A stretch of 12,436 bases of DNA, taken from the NCBI GenBank assembly GCA_028284565.1, contig JANQRM010000221.1, positions 1-12,436 on the forward strand, in the 5' to 3' direction. How positions within the stretch are numbered: position 1 is the first letter of the stretch; every line of letters begins with the position of its first letter. This document shows positions 7,382 to 12,436 of the stretch, piece after piece. The stretch comes from Anaerolineae bacterium. Its GTDB lineage: Bacteria; Chloroflexota; Anaerolineae; Aggregatilineales; Phototrophicaceae. The notes under the pieces are model-generated. The model worked only from the letters and a program-made list of their open reading frames with translations, had not been told where the DNA came from and searched no databases. The translations under genes were made by a program, and so were the position numbers.

Positions 7382-8544
7382 TCACGCAAGCCAAACAAAC
7401 CCGCCCGTTTCGTCCGACTCTGCTCCCAGACATCCACATCTGCAATTCCTTCGATTCCTTTTTGATACACAGGATGATGAGGTGACAATGGCAACGTCAC
7501 CACACCTCCAATCACACCCGACAAATATGCTCCCAATGCCAGTTCCAAAGCACGCTGTCCTACACTTGCAGGTGCAATCGGTTCCCGTTGTTCTTGGATA
7601 GCATTCGCAAAATCATCCCACAATGCCGTAAACGAGCGTCCAATGTTGTCCATATGGGTAGGCAAGTTATCGAGTGAATGGTCTGTCCGTTCCCAATCCG
7701 TGACACTATACAACTCCACAGGCTGATTAAACCCGCTGGTTTGATATTGATGGTAGCGCATCCGAATCTGCCCATTACTCCCACTGACATCAACGCCACC
7801 AACGCCTTGTCCCCAGCCCATATGTATGGTCACATAGCCCTTCGGGAAAGCAATTTGCAACATAGCAAGGTCTTCAATCACAGGCTCACGATGAGCATAG
7901 GTCGGCGCATCGACAAACGCCATCACTTGTTCCGCTGGCGCGCCCATCAACCACTCCGACAAATACACTGCATGTATCATATCCATCAGCACTCCCCCAC
8001 CCGCACTCATAGTATGTCGCCAATCACTCTGATACTCCACCGCACCCGGATAATCAATTACGCCTAGAAAGTGCATGCTAATATTGCGAATATTGCCGAC
8101 TGTCCCCACATCAAGCAATTGTTTGATTTGGCGATACTCCGGCAGAAAGTGATAGTTATGCACCATCCCCAACAACAAGCCGGCATCCTGCGCTGTTTGT
8201 ACTAATTCTGATGCCACTTGTGGGGTATTCGCAAGTGGTTTTTCACTCAATACATGCTTCTCAGCCTTCAACGCATCCAAGACAATCTGCCGACGGAACT
8301 TCTGCGGCACAGTCACACAGACAGCATCGACCTCATCCATCGCCAAAATCGCCTGATAATCCTCGTATAGTTGTTCATAGGATAAGCCAAACCATTCTTG
8401 CCCAATTTTCCGTCGCGCCTCCGTGATGTCCGCCAGTGCAACCAACTCGACATCATCTAACGAGGTCAAAGCTGGACGATGTCCATAACTCACGACATTC
8501 CCACAACCAATTAAGCCAACCTTCAAATGTTTCTTTTCAGTCAT
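7378..8544 (-). CDS. Gfo/Idh/MocA-family NAD(P)-dependent oxidoreductase, polyol/sugar dehydrogenase of unknown substrate
   Basis: 388 residues. The N-terminal Rossmann domain has VGLIGCGNV (9-17), an acidic residue closing the second strand (LADI, 37-40) and the catalytic EKP motif (101-103, Lys102). The C-terminal alpha/beta domain has GGGVLMDMIHAVYL (182-195), carrying the Asp188 and His191 expected in the active site. It is clearly divergent from the IolG at the other end of this operon. Its start ATG overlaps the MFS stop (ATGA), with AAGGA 6 nt upstream, so it is the third gene of an iolG-MFS-dehydrogenase operon. It could oxidise an inositol isomer or an inositol-derived ketone, in the way that extra iol dehydrogenases do elsewhere, but no substrate signature is visible. 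Its TAG stop overlaps the convergent IYD-like stop. Confidence 0.88.
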   Translation of the reverse strand: MTEKKHLKVGLIGCGNVVSYGHRPALTSLDDVELVALADITEARRKIGQEWFGLSYEQLYEDYQAILAMDEVDAVCVTVPQKFRRQIVLDALKAEKHVLSEKPLANTPQVASELVQTAQDAGLLLGMVHNYHFLPEYRQIKQLLDVGTVGNIRNISMHFLGVIDYPGAVEYQSDWRHTMSAGGGVLMDMIHAVYLSEWLMGAPAEQVMAFVDAPTYAHREPVIEDLAMLQIAFPKGYVTIHMGWGQGVGGVDVSGSNGQIRMRYHQYQTSGFNQPVELYSVTDWERTDHSLDNLPTHMDNIGRSFTALWDDFANAIQEQREPIAPASVGQRALELALGAYLSGVIGGVVTLPLSPHHPVYQKGIEGIADVDVWEQSRTKRAGLFGLRD

Positions 8545-9713
8545 CGAAAATCCTTTTTGAATGACATCGACATGCGTAATGTCATGACGAGTAAAATGAC
8601 AATTATCACCGAAAAAATAGCGACGATGCCATAAGCGTTAAAAAGCCCAATGGAATCCGCAACCGTGCCTAAAACTTGGGGGGTAACTAAAATCGCCAAA
8701 CCCGCACTCAACAAGATTCTAGCACTCGCCCTATCCGCGAGATTCGGTGCAAGGTTCGAGGCAGAAGAGAGCGTCAACGGAAACAAATTCGCAATCCCAA
8801 GACCCGCAACAAACAAACCCAAAACATTCAACCAGACATGCTCCGCCAGCCAAAATAACGGAAAGCCAAGAATAACCAGCACAATCGCACCCAAAACCAG
8901 ATAGTCGCTTGCATAGCGTCTGGTCAATCGACTACCGACAAACCGTCCGATGACCATTGCAATGAAAAAGATCGTCATCGTGCTAGAAGCAACCACCTCA
9001 CTCAATCCAATCACATCTTCTAAAAAGGAGGCACCCCAAAAAATCACGCACCACTCAATCGACACACCTAAAAAGATGATAATCAAAAAGACGGAGAATT
9101 GGCGAGGCAAGTCAGCATCAGCATGTTCATTCGAATGGTTAGCAGAAGTTGGTTGAGGAATTGAGAGATTGTTCCATCGTAAAATGAGCAGAGCAAAGAG
9201 CATAATGCCCGCGAATAAGGCAGTTTCCCAACCTAAACCGATTGCCTGCCCTAAGCCAACCATTAATGGAGCAAATAATGCGAGGAAACTTGCCGTGATA
9301 TTCGATTCCGTCAAAGCAGTCGCGCGTTGATGCCCATACTTATCAGACAAAGTTGCTTGAATAATAACGATTAGCCAACTACCCGCAAAACCCATAAGCC
9401 ATGACGCAAAGATGGTCGCAACTGCCGATTGCCCAGTAGTAAGAAAAATTCCACCCAATCCCATGCCGATGCCACCCGCCCAAAACACCAGACGACGACC
9501 CCAACGCTCAGCCAGTGTATCCGCGAACAAGCCCGAAACAACCATCCCCAATGCAAATAGGCTCAAATGCAATCCACTGACCGTATAGTTCAGACCGAGT
9601 TCATCACTGATGAAGGTCATCGCAGGACCGAGTGTCGCCTGCATATAAGCAAAATAGCCCAGCGCGATATACGCCAGCCATGCATAGGAATCACGGACAA
9701 AAGCATGGGTCAT
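8541..9713 (-). CDS. Major facilitator superfamily transporter
   Basis: A 390-residue, very hydrophobic protein with about 12 predicted membrane segments in two halves, separated by a hydrophilic central loop (about 181-205, rich in Asn, Ser, His and Asp). The MFS motif A between helices 2 and 3 is clear at 61-74 (GLFADTLAERWGRR), and a weaker copy (GRFVGSRLTRRY) occurs in the second half. It sits 18 nt after iolG and overlaps the next dehydrogenase by 4 bp, so it is the middle gene of a three-gene operon. Context suggests uptake of inositol or a related polyol. It does not look like the longer sugar-porter IolT type (about 470 residues), so drug or metabolite efflux cannot be excluded. The ATG lacks a strong Shine-Dalgarno sequence. 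Confidence 0.87.
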   Translation of the reverse strand: MTHAFVRDSYAWLAYIALGYFAYMQATLGPAMTFISDELGLNYTVSGLHLSLFALGMVVSGLFADTLAERWGRRLVFWAGGIGMGLGGIFLTTGQSAVATIFASWLMGFAGSWLIVIIQATLSDKYGHQRATALTESNITASFLALFAPLMVGLGQAIGLGWETALFAGIMLFALLILRWNNLSIPQPTSANHSNEHADADLPRQFSVFLIIIFLGVSIEWCVIFWGASFLEDVIGLSEVVASSTMTIFFIAMVIGRFVGSRLTRRYASDYLVLGAIVLVILGFPLFWLAEHVWLNVLGLFVAGLGIANLFPLTLSSASNLAPNLADRASARILLSAGLAILVTPQVLGTVADSIGLFNAYGIVAIFSVIIVILLVMTLRMSMSFKKDFR

Positions 9714-9731
9714 CTCAAGTGACTCAAGCCA

Positions 9732-10742
9732 TCAACCAATCTCATCCAACCGAACCGGACGATTTTCATCGTAAGATTGCCGCGCCGCCAACCCCATCAC
9801 TACCGGAATGCGCCCATCTATCGCCGTAACAGGAACAAGCTTGTCGTTCAACACAGCATCTGCAAAATCATCCATCTCTTGAATAAAGCTCGCTTTATAA
9901 CGTTCAAGGAAGAAATGATGGGGCAAATCCGCCTGACGAACCGACTCTTTCGTCTGCAAAATCGCATTGTTTGGATAATTATTCTGGGTTGAGATACTCC
10001 CGCCACTCCCAAACACTTCCGCCCGTTGATCATAACCATAGACCGCTTGCCGACTGTTCTGAATCATCCCAATCACACCATTTTCAAATCTCAGCATGAC
10101 CATCAGTGTATCCACATCATCTGCTTCACCAATCGCCGGGTCAACCATCACTCCAGCCGATGCATATACCTCTTCCACTTCACTCCCAATCAGATAACGT
10201 GCCATGTCAAAATCATGAATCGTCATGTCGAGGAAAATCCCACCCGACACTTTGATATAGTCTATCGGCGGCGGTGCCGGGTCACGACTAATGATGTGCA
10301 TCAGATGCGGTGTGCCAATTTCACCTGATTCCACTGCTTGGCGAACCCGTCGAAAGTTCGCATCAAAGCGACGGTTAAATCCAATTTGCAACTTCACACC
10401 AGCTTTTTCTACTGCGTCTAAAGCCGAGTCGATTTTGTCCAAACTATGGTCAATCGGTTTCTCACAAAAGATATGCTTGCCTGCCTGTGCGGATTCAATA
10501 ATCAGAGGAGCATGGGTATCCGTTGATGAACAGATGATAATTGCCTCAATCGAATCATCATGAATCAAATCACTCGGATTACTTGTCACTTTCAAAATAG
10601 ATAAACGCTCGGCAACGTCTTGCGCCGCAGCTTCATAGACATCCGCAATACCAATCACGTTTACTTGGTTCACTTGCCGAACCAAGTTCTCTGCGTGGAG
10701 CTTACCTATCCGTCCCGCCCCAATGATTCCCACATTTAACAT
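9732..10742 (-). CDS. iolG: myo-Inositol 2-dehydrogenase
   Basis: Oxidises myo-inositol to scyllo-inosose with NAD+, the first step of inositol catabolism. It is 336 residues from ATG 10742, the usual family length. The Rossmann motif VGIIGAGRIG is at 4-13. The catalytic set is Lys95 (in CEKPI), Asp172 and His176 (in FLDMTIHDFDMARYL), which matches the Lys/Asp/His triad known for Bacillus IolG. IGFNRRFDANFRR (120-132) and SRDPAPPP (152-159) are further hallmarks. The frame is open for another 23 codons upstream, but the AGAAGGA 8 nt before ATG 10742 decides the start. It is first in an operon with the MFS and second dehydrogenase genes, divergent from the aldolase. Other Gfo/Idh inositol dehydrogenases (scyllo- or chiro-specific) remain possible. 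Confidence 0.9.
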   Translation of the reverse strand: MLNVGIIGAGRIGKLHAENLVRQVNQVNVIGIADVYEAAAQDVAERLSILKVTSNPSDLIHDDSIEAIIICSSTDTHAPLIIESAQAGKHIFCEKPIDHSLDKIDSALDAVEKAGVKLQIGFNRRFDANFRRVRQAVESGEIGTPHLMHIISRDPAPPPIDYIKVSGGIFLDMTIHDFDMARYLIGSEVEEVYASAGVMVDPAIGEADDVDTLMVMLRFENGVIGMIQNSRQAVYGYDQRAEVFGSGGSISTQNNYPNNAILQTKESVRQADLPHHFFLERYKASFIQEMDDFADAVLNDKLVPVTAIDGRIPVVMGLAARQSYDENRPVRLDEIG

Positions 10743-10750
10743 CACATTGT

Positions 10751-10757
10751 TCCTTCT
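10751..10757 (-). promoter_or_regulatory. Shine-Dalgarno site fixing the iolG start
   Basis: AGAAGGA on the minus strand lies 8 nt before ATG 10742. It supports that start over the longer open frame, whose extra residues would also lie across the predicted promoter. Confidence 0.75.
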
Positions 10758-10779
10758 CAGTTGGTCAATCGTGCATAGG

Positions 10780-10807
10780 AATGTATCGCAATTTTCACAA
10801 TTGTCCA
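10780..10807 (-). promoter_or_regulatory. Candidate iolG-operon promoter
   Basis: On the minus strand, TGGACA (10807-10802) is followed after 16 nt by TACATT (10785-10780): 5/6 and 4/6 matches to consensus. The -35 region overlaps the -35 region of the divergent candidate promoter, and an 8-bp palindrome ACAATTGT (10797-10804) covers the overlap. Confidence 0.4.
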
Positions 10808-10828
10808 ACAATCACAATCCAGTAAAAT
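10801..10828 (+). promoter_or_regulatory. Candidate promoter of the LacD-like aldolase gene
   Basis: TTGTCC (10801-10806), a 16-nt spacer and TAAAAT (10823-10828, 5/6 to consensus). It is back to back with the iolG promoter, so one regulator bound in the shared -35 region could control both directions. No regulator gene is present in this part of the window. Confidence 0.35.
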
Positions 10829-10868
10829 TCGTGTTGATTATTATTCACCAATCTTGAAAGACCAAACC

Positions 10869-11837
10869 ATGACTTCAATGGGGAAATATCGTCATCTGAC
10901 CCAAGCCACCACGGCTGAGGGACATTTTGTTATTCTCGCTGTCGATCATCGGGGTAACTTAATTGACAACTACAATCAATACCGCGATACACCTGCTACA
11001 GATGAGGAATTTACCCAATTCAAGCAAGATTTGATGCGCGCCATTTTGCCCGTATGCAGTGCTGTGCTTGCCGACCCTGTGTACGCTATCGGACGTGGGA
11101 TCGCCACCCGTACCATTCCCAGTCATACCGCCATCTTATCACCCATCGAAGTAACCGATTACTCCCCACACCCCAGCCAACGTGCCACCCATTTCATCCC
11201 CCATTGGTCAGTTGCCAAAACCAAGCAAGTCGGTGGGGCAGGCATCAAGATGTTGCTCTACTATCATCCCGATGACAGCCAAGCCCAAGAAAAACGCGAA
11301 CTCGTTGAACAAATCATTCAGCAATGCGCCGATGCGGATATTCCCTATTATCTCGAACCGATTGCGTATTCTTTAGATGCAGACCATCCTATCGCCAACA
11401 ACGAATTACGCCAAGTCGTTGTCGAAACGGCGCGCACCTTTAGCCAGATGGGAGTCGATATCCTAAAAGCACAATTTCCCCTAGATGTCTCACAAGAACC
11501 CGATGAAACGGTCTGGGCAGACGCACTTGCTGAATTAACCTCCGCTTGTGGGGATGTGCCATGGGCATTGCTGAGTGCCGGAGTCGATTATGATATCTTC
11601 AAACGACAGACTCGCCTCGCCTGCCAAGCCGGAGCCAGTGGCATCATTGTCGGGCGTGCCTTATGGACAGAAGCCATTCAACTTGATGGTCAGGAACGAC
11701 AAGACTTCCTAGAATCTACCGCCCAGCAAAGGATGAATGAACTCGCCGACATCTGCGCGCAACATGCGACTGCTTGGTACGACAAAGTTGCACCACCTGC
11801 CTCACCAACAGACTGGCTAAACACCTATTTCGACTGA
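10869..11837 (+). CDS. Class I aldolase, LacD/DeoC family (tagatose-bisphosphate aldolase-like), probable inositol-pathway aldolase
   Basis: A 322-residue TIM-barrel lyase that should cleave a phosphorylated keto-sugar through a Schiff base. Family landmarks are: VILAVDHRGNL (21-31), GIKMLLYYHPDD (125-136), YYLEPIAY (160-167), DILKAQFP (197-204) with Lys200 as the likely Schiff-base lysine, SAGVDYDIF (236-244) and GIIVGRALWTEA (258-269) with the phosphate-binding Gly-Arg. ATG 10869 is chosen because GAAAG lies about 8 nt upstream; a frame from TTG 10854 exists but is less likely. It lies between iolG and iolD. In known pathways 2-deoxy-5-keto-gluconate 6-phosphate is cleaved by IolJ (a class II enzyme in Bacillus), so this class I protein is a candidate replacement. 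Tagatose- or sulfofructose-phosphate cleavage are alternatives. The family call is firm; the substrate is inferred. Confidence 0.88.
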   Translation: MTSMGKYRHLTQATTAEGHFVILAVDHRGNLIDNYNQYRDTPATDEEFTQFKQDLMRAILPVCSAVLADPVYAIGRGIATRTIPSHTAILSPIEVTDYSPHPSQRATHFIPHWSVAKTKQVGGAGIKMLLYYHPDDSQAQEKRELVEQIIQQCADADIPYYLEPIAYSLDADHPIANNELRQVVVETARTFSQMGVDILKAQFPLDVSQEPDETVWADALAELTSACGDVPWALLSAGVDYDIFKRQTRLACQAGASGIIVGRALWTEAIQLDGQERQDFLESTAQQRMNELADICAQHATAWYDKVAPPASPTDWLNTYFD

Positions 11838-11874
11838 TATTTATCTGACTTCGCCTTCTGAAATCGGAGTATCT

Positions 11875-12435
11875 CTACAGGAAATGACGCTCGTTTGTCT
11901 TGGCTTCTTCATAATCCGCACGCGCTTGTTGCACATCGGGGTTATCAGAGACTTCCGCCACTGCCACATCCCACCATGACTCATACCCCGGCACTCGCTG
12001 TCGGCGGTCAGTCTCCATAAAGATGCACACCGGCTTTCCTTCAATCTGTCGCCCTTCCATGATGGCATCCGCAATCTCATCCCGGCTTTGCACTCGTATC
12101 AGATGCGCGCCTAAGCTTTCTGCATTCGCCCCCAAGTCAATCTTGAGCGTCTCACCATCCAGATGCCCGGACTCCGTCCGATAGCGATACTTCGTCCCAA
12201 AGCCATCACTCCCAATCGACTTGGACAACCCGCCGATACTCGCATAACCATGATTATCCAACAGCACGATGATGACCTTGATGCCTTCTTGTGCCATCGT
12301 CACGATTTCGGTATTCATCATTAGGTACGAGCCATCCCCCACCATGACATACACATCACGTTCCGGCTGTGCCATCTTTACGCCCATGCCACCCGCAATC
12401 TCATAGCCCATACAGGAGTAACCATATTCCAAGTG
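11875..12435 (-). CDS. iolD: 3D-(3,5/4)-trihydroxycyclohexane-1,2-dione hydrolase, C-terminal part, 5' end beyond right edge
   Basis: The last 186 codons of a thiamine-diphosphate enzyme that hydrolyses the trihydroxycyclohexane-dione ring to 5-deoxy-glucuronate in inositol catabolism. The fragment starts HLEYGYSCMGYEIAGG, a conserved IolD stretch. It contains the ThDP/Mg motif GDGSYLMMNTEI (fragment residues 33-44), closed by Asn61 in LLDNHGY. ETDRRQRVPGYESWWDV near the end is also IolD-like. A TTG at 12432 is an internal Leu, not a start. The missing part would be about 450 residues compared with the usual length near 640. The gene is convergent with the aldolase, 37 nt apart. Confidence 0.93.
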   Translation of the reverse strand, partial: HLEYGYSCMGYEIAGGMGVKMAQPERDVYVMVGDGSYLMMNTEIVTMAQEGIKVIIVLLDNHGYASIGGLSKSIGSDGFGTKYRYRTESGHLDGETLKIDLGANAESLGAHLIRVQSRDEIADAIMEGRQIEGKPVCIFMETDRRQRVPGYESWWDVAVAEVSDNPDVQQARADYEEAKTNERHFL

Positions 12436-12436
12436 A

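Noticed and set aside
9714..9728. Direct repeat CTCAAG-TGA-CTCAAG in the iolG-MFS gap
   Set aside because: Six-base copies in an 18-nt gap between co-transcribed genes are likely chance; no promoter accompanies them.
11848..11870. Terminator between the aldolase and iolD
   Set aside because: ACTTCG can pair with CGGAGT (one G-U pair) around an 11-nt loop, but the stem is short and no U-run follows on either strand, so it is not supported as a terminator.
1..12436. tRNA or rRNA genes, CRISPR arrays, insertion sequences, attachment sites
   Set aside because: By eye, no cloverleaf, repeat array, transposase frame or terminal inverted repeat was found; coding sequence fills nearly the whole window and no gap exceeds about 170 bases.

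Overview
The window looks like a chromosomal segment from an aerobic, heterotrophic bacterium of moderate GC. It encodes a 2-oxoglutarate dehydrogenase complex, an isochorismate synthase and part of an inositol-catabolism cluster. The overall character suggests an uncultured Chloroflexota-like lineage, but that is an impression; no rRNA or other marker gene is present to fix the taxonomy. UGA is an ordinary stop codon here, ending at least three genes.

Layout. (1) 1-1837, minus strand: a TetR-family regulator followed by an overlapping isochorismate synthase gene (menF-like) that runs off the left edge. A clear promoter and a palindromic operator precede the regulator. (2) 1945-7381, plus strand: a tight run of four genes. 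These are sucA and sucB (E1 and E2 of 2-oxoglutarate dehydrogenase), then a thioredoxin-fold protein of the iodothyronine-deiodinase type whose frame is interrupted by one in-frame UGA, then a flavin nitroreductase of the iodotyrosine-deiodinase type. (3) 7378-10742, minus strand: iolG (inositol 2-dehydrogenase), an MFS transporter and a second Gfo/Idh/MocA oxidoreductase. (4) 10869-11837, plus strand: a LacD/DeoC-type class I aldolase, divergent from iolG. (5) 11875 to the right edge, minus strand: the C-terminal part of iolD.

The most interesting part is 5969-7381. The UGA at 6179-6181 lies exactly where the catalytic selenocysteine sits in iodothyronine deiodinases (context G-S-F-T-Sec-P-Y-C). 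The same frame continues for another 162 codons with deiodinase-like sequence. A perfect 6-bp hairpin with G at the second loop position starts 11 nt after the UGA, which is the geometry of a bacterial SECIS element. The next gene carries the Glu/Tyr/Lys substrate-binding triad of iodotyrosine deiodinase at exactly the mammalian spacing. The window therefore seems to hold a two-enzyme, deiodinase-like cassette, with one predicted selenoenzyme and one flavoenzyme, in the same operon as a lipoyl-bearing E2. The E2 dihydrolipoyl group might supply electrons, by analogy with the mycobacterial AhpC/AhpD/SucB/Lpd relay. The sequence and family knowledge support the gene identities; substrate and electron donor are inference.

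The right third is inositol catabolism. IolG oxidises myo-inositol, IolD opens the ring of a later intermediate, and the LacD-like aldolase is a plausible replacement for the last cleavage step (IolJ). The MFS protein may import the substrate, and the second dehydrogenase may handle an inositol isomer or related polyol.
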